Shown: in pieces, positions 8,814-17,585 of the stretch
How the letters are laid out: every line of letters begins with the position of its first letter
Position numbering within the stretch: the first letter of the stretch is position 1
DNA from: Pseudomonas iranensis
Lineage (GTDB): Bacteria; Pseudomonadota; Gammaproteobacteria; Pseudomonadales; Pseudomonadaceae
NCBI RefSeq assembly: GCF_014268585.2
Contig: NZ_CP077092.1
Location: forward strand, 1,984,001 to 2,048,000
Direction of reading: 5' to 3'
Length of the DNA stretch: 64,000 nt
Translations under genes and position numbers: made by a program
Notes under the pieces: model-generated
Seen by the model: only the letters and a program-made list of their open reading frames with translations
The model's database searches: none
Told to the model about the DNA's origin: nothing

Positions 8814-9887
8814 ATGGCCGATACGCGGCGTTGGTTCTGGCTCGGTGGGGTAGTCCTGCTTTGCGCGTTTGTATGGTTGCTGCACCCGATCCTCACGCCG
8901 TTTCTGGTCGCGTTGTTGCTGGCTTATCTGTTCGACCCGCTGGTGGATCGTCTGGAACGGCTCGGGCTGTCGCGAACCTGGGGTGTGATCGCCGTGTTTG
9001 CCTTGTTCACCTTGATCGTCACCGCGTTGCTGCTGGTGCTGGTACCAATGCTCGCCAAGCAGTTGCTGCGTCTGTACGAGCTGGCGCCGCAGATGCTCGA
9101 CTGGTTGCAGCACACCGCTGTGCCGTGGGCGCAAGCGAAACTGGGGCTGTCGGACGGCTTCTGGAAATTCGATAAGGTCAAAGCTGCGATCAGCGAGCAC
9201 ATGGGCCAGACCACCGACATCGTCGGCGTGGTGCTGAGTCAGGCGACGGCCTCGAGCCTGGCGCTGATCGGCTGGCTGGCAAACCTGGTGCTGATTCCGG
9301 TGGTGAGCTTCTATCTGTTGCGCGACTGGGACGTGATGATGGGCAAGATCCGCAGCCTGCTGCCCCGTGATCGCGAAGAGCGCGTGGTTTCGCTGGCGGG
9401 CGAGTGCCACGAAGTGCTCGGCGCGTTTGTGCGCGGGCAGTTGCTGGTGATGGTTGCGTTGGGGGTGATCTACGCGGCTGGCCTGATGATCGTCGGTCTC
9501 GAGCTGGGGCTGTTGATCGGCTTGATTGCCGGGCTCGCGGCGATCGTGCCGTACATGGGTTTTGTCATCGGCATTGGCGCGGCGCTGATCGCCGGATTGT
9601 TCCAGTTCGGTGGCGATCTGTACCCGATGGTCGGGATTGTCGCGGTGTTCATGGTCGGTCAGGCACTGGAAGGCATGGTGTTGACGCCGCTCCTGGTCGG
9701 GGATCGGATCGGCTTGCACCCGGTGGCGGTGATCTTCGCGATCCTCGCTGGCGGCGAGCTGTTCGGTTTCACCGGCGTTCTGCTGGCGTTGCCGGTGGCG
9801 GCGGTGATCATGGTGCTGGTGCGTCATGTCCACGACTTGTATAAGGATTCCGGGATCTACAGCGGCGTTGACGAACCTGAGCTGTGA
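8814..9887 (+). CDS. AI-2E family (PerM-like) membrane transporter
   Basis: A 357-residue multi-spanning inner membrane protein, with AGGAG 8 bp before the ATG. Two N-terminal membrane segments (about 6-24 and 32-90) are followed by a soluble stretch of roughly 100 residues and then five or six more segments, with the family motif PVVSFYLLRDWD and PLLVGDRIGLHPVAVIFAILAGG-like C-terminal region. Members have been proposed to export autoinducer-2 or act as sodium/proton antiporters, so the substrate here is open. It lies downstream of the DUF2066 gene and upstream of hda. Confidence 0.9.
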   Translation: MADTRRWFWLGGVVLLCAFVWLLHPILTPFLVALLLAYLFDPLVDRLERLGLSRTWGVIAVFALFTLIVTALLLVLVPMLAKQLLRLYELAPQMLDWLQHTAVPWAQAKLGLSDGFWKFDKVKAAISEHMGQTTDIVGVVLSQATASSLALIGWLANLVLIPVVSFYLLRDWDVMMGKIRSLLPRDREERVVSLAGECHEVLGAFVRGQLLVMVALGVIYAAGLMIVGLELGLLIGLIAGLAAIVPYMGFVIGIGAALIAGLFQFGGDLYPMVGIVAVFMVGQALEGMVLTPLLVGDRIGLHPVAVIFAILAGGELFGFTGVLLALPVAAVIMVLVRHVHDLYKDSGIYSGVDEPEL

Positions 9888-10093
9888 TGGCGCGGGCGGC
9901 CCGGCGCTTGGCCGGGCTGCCCCGTTTCGTTCGGGCGAGGGCGCCAGAGAATCTGCCATCAAACCGCTGCGTCAACGCAAACCTTTGATTTTGCTTGGGG
10001 TCTGTCGCATTGTGCGCTCAGCCTCACGGGTATAAACTTCGCCAACTTTACACAGAGGCCACTAACGGTTCCTTTGAGAACTGTTCAGTCAGC

Positions 10094-10798
10094 ATGAAAC
10101 CGATTCAGCTGCCCCTAGGTGTGCGTCTGCGTGACGACGCCACCTTCATCAACTACTACCCAGGCGCCAATGCCGCTGCACTCGGCTATGTCGAGCGTCT
10201 CTGCGAAGCCGACGCCGGGTGGACGGAGAGCCTGATCTACCTGTGGGGCAAGCACGGCGTCGGGCGCACGCATCTGTTGCAGGCCGCGTGCCTGCGCTTC
10301 GAGCAGATGGGCGAACCGGCGGTGTATCTGCCGCTGGCCGAGTTGATGGACCGCGGCGTGGAAATCCTCGACAACCTTGAACAGTACGAACTGGTCTGCC
10401 TGGATGACTTGCAGGTGATTGCTGGCAAGGCGGACTGGGAAGAGGCGATGTTTCATCTGTTCAATCGTCTGCGTGACAGCGGCCGGCGCCTGCTGATCGC
10501 CGCGTCCACTTCGCCGCGCGAACTGCCTGTGAAGCTGGCTGACCTGAAATCCCGCCTGACCCTGGCGCTGATCTTCCAGATGCGCCCGCTCTCCGATGAA
10601 GACAAATTGCGTGCGTTGCAATTGCGCGCATCCCGTCGCGGTCTGCACCTGACCGATGAAGTCGGGCACTTCATTCTCACTCGCGGCACGCGGAGCATGA
10701 GCGCGCTGTTCGATCTCCTCGAGCAGCTTGATCAGGCTTCCTTGCAAGCGCAACGCAAGCTGACCATTCCCTTCCTCAAGGAAACTCTGGGCTGGTAG
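10094..10798 (+). CDS. hda: DnaA regulatory inactivator Hda
   Basis: 234 residues from ATG 10094. Hda is a AAA+ DnaA paralogue that binds the DNA sliding clamp and stimulates ATP hydrolysis by DnaA after replication starts. The N-terminal QLPLGV resembles the clamp-binding motif, and the P-loop is degenerate (GKHGVGRTH), as in other Hda proteins. LVCLDDLQVI is the Walker B strand, and the sensor-2 region is TLALIFQMRPLSDEDK. It lacks the C-terminal DNA-binding domain of DnaA, consistent with its length. Open frames upstream of 10094 have no family similarity. Confidence 0.96.
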   Translation: MKPIQLPLGVRLRDDATFINYYPGANAAALGYVERLCEADAGWTESLIYLWGKHGVGRTHLLQAACLRFEQMGEPAVYLPLAELMDRGVEILDNLEQYELVCLDDLQVIAGKADWEEAMFHLFNRLRDSGRRLLIAASTSPRELPVKLADLKSRLTLALIFQMRPLSDEDKLRALQLRASRRGLHLTDEVGHFILTRGTRSMSALFDLLEQLDQASLQAQRKLTIPFLKETLGW

Positions 10799-10989
10799 TA
10801 GTGGGCTTTTGCCAGCTTTCAGGCGCCAGAAAACCCGCGTCCCTGCGCCGATTCACCGGCCAGACGAGTTACGCGCTTAGATGTAAACGCGAAACCGGGA
10901 AGTCACATAAAGTTCGATTGAATTTGCAAATGAGGACGATAGCGGGCATAGTCTCGGCTTCTTTACAACTACCAGCCACGGTCGTGCCC

Positions 10990-11607
10990 ATGCTAAAGCG
11001 CTTCGCACCCCTCGTGCCTCTCGCACTCGTTACCCTGTTATTCGGTTGTGCTGCTCATTCTCCGGTTCAAGAGCCGCCGCAACAGGTCAAGAATTCTACT
11101 ACCGCCCAGTCTTCCGTTATTTACCAGGAAGAGCTGGACACCGAAAAAGAACTCAACCAGTTCAACGGCAGCAAGCCTTATCAGCTTCCTGTACTGGCTG
11201 ACAGCATCCTCGAACGCGGCATGTCCCTGATCGGTACCCGTTACCGTTTCGGCGGTACCTCTGAAGCCGGCTTCGATTGCAGCGGTTTCATCGGTTACCT
11301 GTTCCGCGAAGAGGCGGGCATGAACCTGCCGCGCTCCACTCGCGAAATGATCAACGTGGATGCGCCGCTGGTTTCGCGCAGCAACCTTGAGCCGGGTGAT
11401 CTGCTGTTCTTCGCCACCAATGGTCGTCGCGGTCGTGTCAGTCACGCCGGCATCTACCTGGGTGACAACCAGTTCATTCACTCCAGCAGTCGTCGCAGCG
11501 GCGGTGTTCGCATCGACAGCCTGGGTGACAGCTACTGGAGCAAGACCTTCATCGAAGCCAAGCGTGCACTCGCCATGGCGCCGACCGTGGTCACCGCTCG
11601 CAAGTAA
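10990..11607 (+). CDS. NlpC/P60 family lipoprotein, peptidoglycan endopeptidase
   Basis: 205 residues from ATG 10990, which gives a lipoprotein signal with lipobox LLFGC (mature Cys20). The C-terminal NlpC/P60 domain shows the catalytic cysteine in GFDCSGFIGYLF, GDLLFFATNG, and the catalytic histidine in VSHAGIYLGDNQFIHSS. These enzymes cut peptide stems in peptidoglycan from the outer or inner membrane side. A second, shorter NlpC/P60 lipoprotein lies 215 bp downstream and has the same architecture, suggesting an old tandem duplication. Confidence 0.93.
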   Translation: MLKRFAPLVPLALVTLLFGCAAHSPVQEPPQQVKNSTTAQSSVIYQEELDTEKELNQFNGSKPYQLPVLADSILERGMSLIGTRYRFGGTSEAGFDCSGFIGYLFREEAGMNLPRSTREMINVDAPLVSRSNLEPGDLLFFATNGRRGRVSHAGIYLGDNQFIHSSSRRSGGVRIDSLGDSYWSKTFIEAKRALAMAPTVVTARK

Positions 11608-11691
11608 GCCCGATGTCGATGCGTTCGCGGCGACAATACGGCACGGCAGCGGAGTAGACGTAAACTTTACAAGGTGAAGTTAAAGTCTTAC

Positions 11692-11719
11692 TTGAAGTTT
11701 GCCGCGTAGCCGCTAGAAT
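11692..11719 (+). promoter_or_regulatory. Candidate sigma-70 promoter for the second NlpC/P60 gene
   Basis: TTGAAG (11692-11697) and TAGAAT (11714-11719) are separated by 16 bp. A start near 11726 would place the terminator-like hairpin at 11740-11770 inside the leader. Confidence 0.5.
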
Positions 11720-11739
11720 CCTGAATCTATATTGATGGC

Positions 11740-11770
11740 AAACCGCCTGCGTGATGACGCAGGCGGTTTT
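11740..11770 (+). terminator. Intrinsic terminator or leader attenuator between the two NlpC/P60 genes
   Basis: A perfect stem AAACCGCCTGCG / CGCAGGCGGTTT with loop TGATGA is followed by TGTTTCTGT. It may end the upstream gene, but it also lies between the promoter-like site at 11692-11719 and the downstream gene. Confidence 0.75.
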
Positions 11771-11822
11771 GTTTCTGTCCATTCGGCAGAGAAAGCCGCA
11801 GCCAGATCAGGATGTTCTGCTT

Positions 11823-12359
11823 ATGACGATGTCGGCCCGCCTCACCTTGATCCTTTGCGCCGCGCTGCTCAGCGCCTGCGCCAGCCGCACACCGCCGCCA
11901 GCCCCCGTGGTTCGCGCGCCGATCGTGTTCGCTCCCTCCCAGGCTTTTTCCCCCGTTGCTGAAGACGTACTGTTCCGTGCCCTCGGCCTGGTCGGTACAC
12001 CGTATCGCTGGGGCGGCAACACGCCAGATTCCGGTTTCGATTGCAGTGGTCTGATCGGTTTCGTCTACCGCGACGCGGCGGGAATTTCGCTGCCACGCTC
12101 GACCCGCGAAATGATCGTCATGCAGGCGCCGAATGTCGGCAAGGAAGGCTTGCAGACCGGCGACCTGATTTTCTTCGCCACCAATGGCGGCTCGCAGGTC
12201 AGTCATGCGGGGATTTACGTCGGTGAGGGGCGCTTCGTGCACGCACCGGCCACGGGCGGCACGGTCAAGCTCGACAGTCTGTCGAAAGCGTATTGGCAGA
12301 AGGCGTATCTGAGCGCCAAGCGAGTGTTGCAGCCGGGGCAGCTGGCGCATAACCCGTAG
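11823..12359 (+). CDS. NlpC/P60 family lipoprotein, second copy
   Basis: 178 residues. The signal peptide ends in the lipobox LLSAC, so it is a lipoprotein with a short proline-rich linker. The NlpC/P60 domain has GFDCSGLIGFVYRDAAG with the catalytic cysteine, GDLIFFATNGG and VSHAGIYVGEGRFVHAP with the histidines. It is very similar in layout to the protein encoded at 10990-11607 and differs mainly in the shorter N-terminal linker. ATG 11823 and ATG 11829 are both possible; the first was chosen because it keeps the basic N-region. Likely cuts peptidoglycan peptides. Confidence 0.92.
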   Translation: MTMSARLTLILCAALLSACASRTPPPAPVVRAPIVFAPSQAFSPVAEDVLFRALGLVGTPYRWGGNTPDSGFDCSGLIGFVYRDAAGISLPRSTREMIVMQAPNVGKEGLQTGDLIFFATNGGSQVSHAGIYVGEGRFVHAPATGGTVKLDSLSKAYWQKAYLSAKRVLQPGQLAHNP

Positions 12360-12381
12360 TAAAAATCGCAGACATTCTAAT

Positions 12382-12468
12382 GTGGGAGCGAGCCTGCTCG
12401 CGAAAGCGGTGTATCAGCCAATTCAATGGAGGCTGACACTACGCATTCGCGAGCAGGCTCGCTCCCAC
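12382..12468. repeat. Paired REP element
   Basis: Two inverted REP units with an inner inverted pair (TATCAGCCA / GGCTGAC), between convergent genes. The right arm runs into a T-tract (ATTTTTTTAC), so it may also act as a terminator for the NlpC/P60 gene. Confidence 0.92.
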
Positions 12469-12490
12469 ATTTTTTTACGTCGTGCTTAGC

Positions 12491-13804
12491 TTATTTGCTG
12501 GCCGACACGCGCCACACCTTGTTCCCGACATCATCCGCCACCAGCAAGCCACCTTGCTGATCGATGACCACGCCCACTGGGCGGCCCAGCGCGTTCTCAT
12601 CCTTGTCGAGGAAACCGGTCAGCACATCCACCGGTTGCCCGGTCGGTTTGCCGCCAGTGAACGGCACGAAAATCACCTTGTAGCCACTGTGCGGTTTGCG
12701 GTTCCACGAGCCGTGCTGGCCAATGAACGCGCCTTCCTTGAATTGCGCCGGCAAGCGGTTGCCCTCGGCGAAGGTCAGGCCCAGCGAAGCGGTGTGCGGA
12801 CCGACCGCGTAATCCGGAGCGATGGCCTTGGCCACCAGATCCGGATTCTGCGGTTTGACTCGCACATCGACGTGCTGGCCATAGTAGCTGAACGGCCAGC
12901 CATAGAAGCCGCCGTCCTTGACTGACGTGATGTAGTCCGGCACCAGGTCGCTGCCGATTTCGTCACGCTCGTTGACTGCTGTCCACAATGCGCCGCTGGT
13001 AGGTTCCCAGGCGAGGCCGTTGGGGTTGCGAATGCCCGAAGCAAAGATCCGATGATTGCCGGTCGCGCGATCGACTTCCCAGATCGCCGCGCGGCCTTCT
13101 TCCTGATCCAGACCGTTTTCGCCGACGTTACTGTTCGAGCCGACGGTGACGTAGAGCTTGTTGCCGTCCTTGCTGGCGATGACGTTCTTGGTCCAGTGGT
13201 GATTCAGCGTGCCGCCAGGCAAGTCGACGACTTTGATCGGTTGGGTCTTGATCTCGGTGGCGCCCGGCTCGTAGTTGAAGCGCAGCAGGCGGTCGGTGTC
13301 GGCAACGTACAAATCATTGCCAACCAGCGTCATGCCAAACGGCGAGTTGAGGTTCTGCAGAAATACCGTGCGGGTTTCTGCGACGCCATCGTGGTCGGCA
13401 TCACGCAACAGGGTGATGCGGTTCGGGCTGGGCACGCCGGCACCGGCCTTGCCCATGACTTTCTTCATCACCCAGCCACGAATGCCTTTGCTGTCATCGG
13501 GCTTGGGCGGCGCGTTGGTTTCCGCCACCAGCACATCGCCGTTGGGCAGCACATAGAGCCAGCGCGGGTGATCGAGGCCTTCGGCAAACGCTGCGACCTG
13601 AGTGCCGGCCGCAGCGGTCGGTTTCGCACCTTCCGGCCAGCCCACCGCCGGGGCGATGTTGACTGTCGGGATCAGCGTCTTGTTCGGTTCGGGCAGTTTC
13701 GGTGACGGACCGGTGCCGTCGGAGACTTGCAGGCTGGAGGTTTCACCGCAGGCGGCGAGCCCGCCTGCGACGGCGATGATGAGAGCGAGTGGGGCCTTGC
13801 GCAT
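12491..13804 (-). CDS. Sorbosone dehydrogenase-family (PQQ-type beta-propeller) lipoprotein
   Basis: 437 residues. The N-terminus is a lipoprotein signal with lipobox LAAC (Cys19). The rest is a six-bladed beta-propeller like soluble glucose dehydrogenase and L-sorbosone dehydrogenase: [34 protein letters not shown] histidine strand, [12 protein letters not shown], and [14 protein letters not shown] near the C-terminus. Proteins of this group use PQQ to oxidise sugars or aldehydes at the cell envelope, but many homologues are uncharacterised, so the substrate is not assignable. It is a single gene, convergent with the NlpC/P60 gene. Confidence 0.87.
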   Translation of the reverse strand: MRKAPLALIIAVAGGLAACGETSSLQVSDGTGPSPKLPEPNKTLIPTVNIAPAVGWPEGAKPTAAAGTQVAAFAEGLDHPRWLYVLPNGDVLVAETNAPPKPDDSKGIRGWVMKKVMGKAGAGVPSPNRITLLRDADHDGVAETRTVFLQNLNSPFGMTLVGNDLYVADTDRLLRFNYEPGATEIKTQPIKVVDLPGGTLNHHWTKNVIASKDGNKLYVTVGSNSNVGENGLDQEEGRAAIWEVDRATGNHRIFASGIRNPNGLAWEPTSGALWTAVNERDEIGSDLVPDYITSVKDGGFYGWPFSYYGQHVDVRVKPQNPDLVAKAIAPDYAVGPHTASLGLTFAEGNRLPAQFKEGAFIGQHGSWNRKPHSGYKVIFVPFTGGKPTGQPVDVLTGFLDKDENALGRPVGVVIDQQGGLLVADDVGNKVWRVSASK

Positions 13805-13870
13805 TGCTGATCTTCCCTATGAATGCATTCCTAAACATAGAGGAGGGCGCAGGCCCGATGGTTCAACTGC

Positions 13871-14455
13871 TCAACCGCGGGCTTCCTTGAACAGCACGGC
13901 GATGCCCGGATGATAGTTGCCCGTGTCGCTGTGCAATTTGCGATAGGCGTAGGGGAAATACCAGGCCACTGCGCAGGTGTGTTCCTTTTGCAGGTCGTCG
14001 ACCATGTCCTGCAGTTCTTCGGGGCTGGCGCTGTGCTGGGCTTTTTGCGGAGCGATGAAGAGGCAGCCGAGCTTGAGATCGCTGGCGTAGCTGATGCGCT
14101 TGGCATCAGCGGTGATGTCGAGCAGGGCCTGGGTCAGGTTAAGGTTGTTGACCCGTGGCCAGCGTTGCGTGGCCTGGATGAACGCGCGGTCTTCGGCGCC
14201 GGCAATCAGCAGATCTGCGCGGGCATTGCGTTCGCCTTCTTCGTTCTGTTTGCGCGTGGCGGTGTCGTTCAGCGTGACCATTTCAGCCATCCACGCCGCT
14301 GCCGCGAGCAGGCCGAGATTGGCTTTTTCGTCGTGCCAGTACGGCGTGTCGTTGTCGCCGCGAACGGTGTTGTAGCGATCGATACAGTCAAACCAGCGTT
14401 CCAGCAGCGGGCGCAGGAATTCCAGGCGCGGGTTGCTGATGATCATGCCTTGCAT
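13871..14455 (-). CDS. Conserved hypothetical protein
   Basis: About 194 residues from ATG 14455; AAGG lies 9 bp upstream of this codon, while ATGs at 14464 and 14500 are also open. No signal peptide or membrane segment is seen. The protein is mixed alpha/beta with a tryptophan/tyrosine-rich start (LERWFDCIDRYNTV, PYWHDEKANLG) and ends with a pattern YPYAYRKLHSDTGNYHPGIAV-like segment. I do not recognise a family. Codon use is like the neighbours, so it is probably a real core gene. It lies upstream of the B12 locus but is transcribed away from it. Confidence 0.7.
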   Translation of the reverse strand: MQGMIISNPRLEFLRPLLERWFDCIDRYNTVRGDNDTPYWHDEKANLGLLAAAAWMAEMVTLNDTATRKQNEEGERNARADLLIAGAEDRAFIQATQRWPRVNNLNLTQALLDITADAKRISYASDLKLGCLFIAPQKAQHSASPEELQDMVDDLQKEHTCAVAWYFPYAYRKLHSDTGNYHPGIAVLFKEARG

Positions 14456-14630
14456 CGTCGTCATCCTTATTGTTGTAGTGGGCTTTTTGGAAAAAAGCAT
14501 GGCTCTTTGATATCACCTGTCACAGTCTGGCACAAGATTGCCGCTGCACAATTGATCAGCGGCAGTTATTCGCGCGCAAAGCGCCTCTTCAATTGACGCT
14601 CCACCCCCAACCCTCTAACCTTCGCCGCTT

Positions 14631-14836
14631 GTTTCAGGTGCTCTGTGGCCCCGCGTCGACAGAGTGAAACAGGGAAGCCGGTGAGGGTGGTCTTCAAGCG
14701 AAGCCACGACGATCCCGGCGCTGCCCCCGCAACGGTAAATGAGTGAAAACTGCGCCTTGAGCCACTGCCTCGAAAGAAGCGGGAAGGCGCGCAGTCAGGC
14801 GAAACGCCGCTCATGAGCCCGGAGACCGGCCTGATC
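14631..14836 (+). ncRNA. Cobalamin (B12) riboswitch controlling the cob operon
   Basis: All conserved blocks of the class are present in order: GAAACAGGGAAGCCGGTG (about 14665-14682), the B12 box GCTGCCCCCGCAACGGTAA (about 14719-14738), and AGCCCGGAGACCGGCC (about 14816-14831). A further hairpin (GGCATC at 14846-14851, GATGCC at 14861-14866) followed by TTTTT lies between the aptamer and cobO and may be the expression platform. Known members of this class reduce expression when adenosylcobalamin binds, so the operon is probably shut down by B12. Confidence 0.95.
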
Positions 14837-14929
14837 CATCTCAGCGGCATCACGGTGGGCGATGCCAGGCTTTTTGCCGTCTATTCTTGTGCCTGCCCGC
14901 CGTTATCCAGCCTCAACGGAGAGCTCCCC

Positions 14930-15541
14930 ATGACTGATTCCCCCGAGCGTGACGAGCGCCATCTGGCGCGCATGCAGCGCAAGAAAGCCGTGATTGACGA
15001 ACGCATCGCCAACTCGCCCGACGAATGTGGCCTGGTGCTGGTGCTGACCGGCAATGGCAAAGGCAAAAGCAGTTCGGCGTTCGGCATGCTCGCCCGCGCC
15101 ATGGGCCACGGCATGCAATGCGGCGTGGTGCAGTTCATCAAGGGCCGCAACAGCACCGGCGAAGAATTGTTTTTCCGCCGCTTCCCCGAGCAGGTGCGTT
15201 TCCACGTCATGGGCGAAGGCTTCACTTGGGAAACCCAGGATCGTCAGCGCGACATCGCCGCGGCGACCGCCGCTTGGGAAGTCTCGCGCGAATTGTTGCG
15301 CGACCCTTCGATCGGTCTGGTGGTGCTCGACGAATTGAACATCGCCCTCAAGCACGGCTACCTCGATCTCGATCAGGTGCTCAGCGATTTGCAGGCGCGT
15401 CCGCCGATGCAGCACGTGGTGGTCACCGGTCGCGGCGCCAAGCCGGAAATGATCGAGATGGGCGACACGGTCACCGAGATGGGCATGCTCAAGCACGCCT
15501 TCCAGGCCGGGATCAAAGCGCAGAAAGGCGTCGAACTTTGA
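14930..15541 (+). CDS. cobO: Cob(I)yrinic acid a,c-diamide adenosyltransferase
   Basis: 203 residues from ATG 14930, with GGAGAG upstream. The enzyme attaches the 5'-deoxyadenosyl group of ATP to the reduced cobalt of corrinoids. The P-loop is TGNGKGKSSSAFGM, and the corrinoid-binding part has VVQFIKGR and LDELNIALKHGYLD; this is the CobO/BtuR type rather than the PduO type. It is the first gene after the B12 riboswitch. Its stop codon overlaps the TTG start of cobB, so translation is coupled. Confidence 0.97.
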   Translation: MTDSPERDERHLARMQRKKAVIDERIANSPDECGLVLVLTGNGKGKSSSAFGMLARAMGHGMQCGVVQFIKGRNSTGEELFFRRFPEQVRFHVMGEGFTWETQDRQRDIAAATAAWEVSRELLRDPSIGLVVLDELNIALKHGYLDLDQVLSDLQARPPMQHVVVTGRGAKPEMIEMGDTVTEMGMLKHAFQAGIKAQKGVEL

Positions 15542-16938
15542 AGCAACCACGTCACTGCCCGGCGGTGTTGATCGCCGCGCCGGCCTCCGGTCAGGGCAAG
15601 ACCACCGTCACCGCTGCACTCGCCCGTTTGCATCGCAATCAGGGGCGCAAGGTGCGCGTATTCAAATGCGGTCCGGACTTTCTCGACCCGATGATCCTCG
15701 AGCGCGCCAGCGGTGCGCCGGTGTATCAACTGGACATGTGGATGGTCGGCGAGCAGGAAAGTCGCCGCCTGTTGTGGGAAGCCGCCGCCGAGGCTGATCT
15801 GATTCTGATTGAAGGCGTGATGGGCCTGTTCGACGGCACGCCATCCAGCGCTGATCTGGCGCGCCACTTCGGTGTGCCGGTGCTCGGCGTGATCGACGGC
15901 ACCGCCATGGCGCAGACCTTTGGCGCCTTGGCGCTGGGCCTGGCGAAGTATCAGCCGGACTTGCCGTTCGCTGGCGTGCTGGCCAACCGCGTCGGCACCT
16001 TGCGCCATGCGCAATTGCTCGAAGGCAGCCTCACCGAAGGTTTGCGCTGGTACGGTGCGCTGTCCCGCGAGACCGGCATCGAATTGCCGAGCCGCCACCT
16101 CGGTCTGGTCCAGGCCAGCGAATTGAATGATCTGGATCTGCGTCTCGACGCGGCTGCCGATGCGCTGGCCAGCAGTTGCCAAGTTGCGCTGCCACCAGCC
16201 GTTGAATTCGCCGCGCCTGAGGTCATCGCCGCCGAGCCTCTATTAAAAGGTGTGCGCATCGCCGTCGCCCGTGATGAAGCCTTTGCCTTCACCTATGGCG
16301 CCAGTCTCGATCTGCTGCGGGCGATGGGCGCCGAGCTGCAGTTTTTCTCGCCGATCCGCGACACGCAATTGCCCGAGGCGGACAGCCTGTATCTGCCGGG
16401 CGGTTATCCGGAACTGCACCACGTCGCGCTGGCGCAAAACACCACGATGCTTGCAGCAATCCGCGCGCACCACGCAGCGGGCAAGCCGTTGCTCGCCGAG
16501 TGTGGCGGCATGCTTTACCTGCTGGATTCGCTGACCGACGTGGAAGGCACCCGTGCTGAGCTGGTCGGTTTGCTCAAGGGCGATGCGGTGATGCAGCAGC
16601 GTCTGGCGGCGCTGGCGTTGCAGGCGGTTGAGCTGCCGGAAGGGGAGTTGCGTGGGCATACCTATCATCATTCGCTGACCACCACCGAGCTGACGCCGAT
16701 TGCCCGGGGTTTGAGCCCCAATGGCGGGCGCGGCGCTGAGGCGGTTTATCGCGAGGGGCGGATGACGGCTTCCTATGTGCACTTTTATTTTCCGTCGAAT
16801 CCTGTGGCTGTCGCTGCGCTGTTTGCGCCCGGCCTTGAGACCGCCATCGCTGGCAAGCCAGCTCCCACAGGGGATTGCGTTTCGTCAGGTATTGCACCGC
16901 CCACTGTGGGAGCTGGCTTGCCAGCGATGGGACCATGA
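15538..16938 (+). CDS. cobB: Cobyrinate a,c-diamide synthase with a REP-encoded C-terminal tail
   Basis: 466 residues from the TTG at 15538, which overlaps the cobO stop (TTGA); the open frame further left lies inside cobO. The enzyme amidates carboxyl groups a and c of cobyrinate using glutamine and ATP. Visible are the P-loop APASGQGKTT, CGPDFLDP, and the glutamine amidotransferase cysteine in LLAECGGMLYLLDSL, with a late histidine GHTYHHS. The last 30 or so residues are translated from a REP element at 16844-16930 and are not part of the normal fold, yet the stop still overlaps the bluB start (ATGA). Confidence 0.95.
   Translation: MKQPRHCPAVLIAAPASGQGKTTVTAALARLHRNQGRKVRVFKCGPDFLDPMILERASGAPVYQLDMWMVGEQESRRLLWEAAAEADLILIEGVMGLFDGTPSSADLARHFGVPVLGVIDGTAMAQTFGALALGLAKYQPDLPFAGVLANRVGTLRHAQLLEGSLTEGLRWYGALSRETGIELPSRHLGLVQASELNDLDLRLDAAADALASSCQVALPPAVEFAAPEVIAAEPLLKGVRIAVARDEAFAFTYGASLDLLRAMGAELQFFSPIRDTQLPEADSLYLPGGYPELHHVALAQNTTMLAAIRAHHAAGKPLLAECGGMLYLLDSLTDVEGTRAELVGLLKGDAVMQQRLAALALQAVELPEGELRGHTYHHSLTTTELTPIARGLSPNGGRGAEAVYREGRMTASYVHFYFPSNPVAVAALFAPGLETAIAGKPAPTGDCVSSGIAPPTVGAGLPAMGP
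16844..16930. repeat. REP-like inverted repeat inside the 3' end of cobB
   Basis: Inverted copies of CATCGCTGGCAAGCCAGCTC (16845-16864) and its complement (to 16930) flank about 40 bp. It is a different REP subfamily from the GAGCCTGCTCGC type. It is translated as the cobB tail and stops 4 bp before the bluB ATG. Confidence 0.9.
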
Positions 16939-17585
16939 CCGACAACACATTCTCCGAAGCCGAACGCGCGGCGGTCTACAAGGCCATCGCCGAACGCCGC
17001 GACATGCGCCACTTCACCGGCGGCAGCGTCGAACCGCAGCTGCTGCGCCGTCTGCTCGAGGCCGCTCATCAAGCGCCGAGCGTCGGCCTGATGCAGCCGT
17101 GGCGCTTCATCCGCATCAGCGATCGTGCTCTGCGCGGGCAGATCCGCGATCTGGTGGAAGAAGAGCGCATCCGCACCGCCGAAGCCCTTGGCGAGCGCAG
17201 CGATGAGTTCATGCAGCTCAAGGTCGAAGGCATCAACGACTGCGCTGAGGTGCTGGTCGCGGCGCTGATGGACGATCGCGAAAAACACATTTTCGGTCGG
17301 CGCACGTTGCCGGAAATGGACATGGCCTCGTTGTCCTGCGCGATCCAGAATCTGTGGCTGGCCTCCCGCGCTGAAGGCCTGGGCATGGGCTGGGTCTCGC
17401 TGTTCGAACCGCAAGCCTTGGCGGATTTGCTCAAGTTGCCGGCCGGTGCCAAGCCGCTGGCGGTGTTGTGTCTCGGTCCGGTCAAGGAATTCTACCCGGC
17501 GCCGATGCTGGTACTTGAAGGCTGGGCGCAGGCGCGACCGCTGAACGAGCTGCTGTACGAAAATTATTGGGGAGTGAGTCAATGA
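16935..17585 (+). CDS. bluB: 5,6-dimethylbenzimidazole synthase
   Basis: 216 residues from ATG 16935. BluB is a flavin-destroying nitroreductase-fold enzyme that converts reduced FMN to DMB, the lower base of B12. The N-terminal [10 protein letters not shown] and [13 protein letters not shown] match the flavin-binding nitroreductase pattern, with [14 protein letters not shown] later. It lies between cobB and cobD, coupled at both ends by ATGA overlaps (16935-16938 and 17582-17585), consistent with supply of the lower ligand for the same operon. Confidence 0.95.
   Translation: MTDNTFSEAERAAVYKAIAERRDMRHFTGGSVEPQLLRRLLEAAHQAPSVGLMQPWRFIRISDRALRGQIRDLVEEERIRTAEALGERSDEFMQLKVEGINDCAEVLVAALMDDREKHIFGRRTLPEMDMASLSCAIQNLWLASRAEGLGMGWVSLFEPQALADLLKLPAGAKPLAVLCLGPVKEFYPAPMLVLEGWAQARPLNELLYENYWGVSQ

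Noticed and set aside
15025..15537. N-terminal extension of cobB
   Set aside because: It lies inside cobO in another frame; the TTG at 15538 gives the normal start and overlaps the cobO stop.
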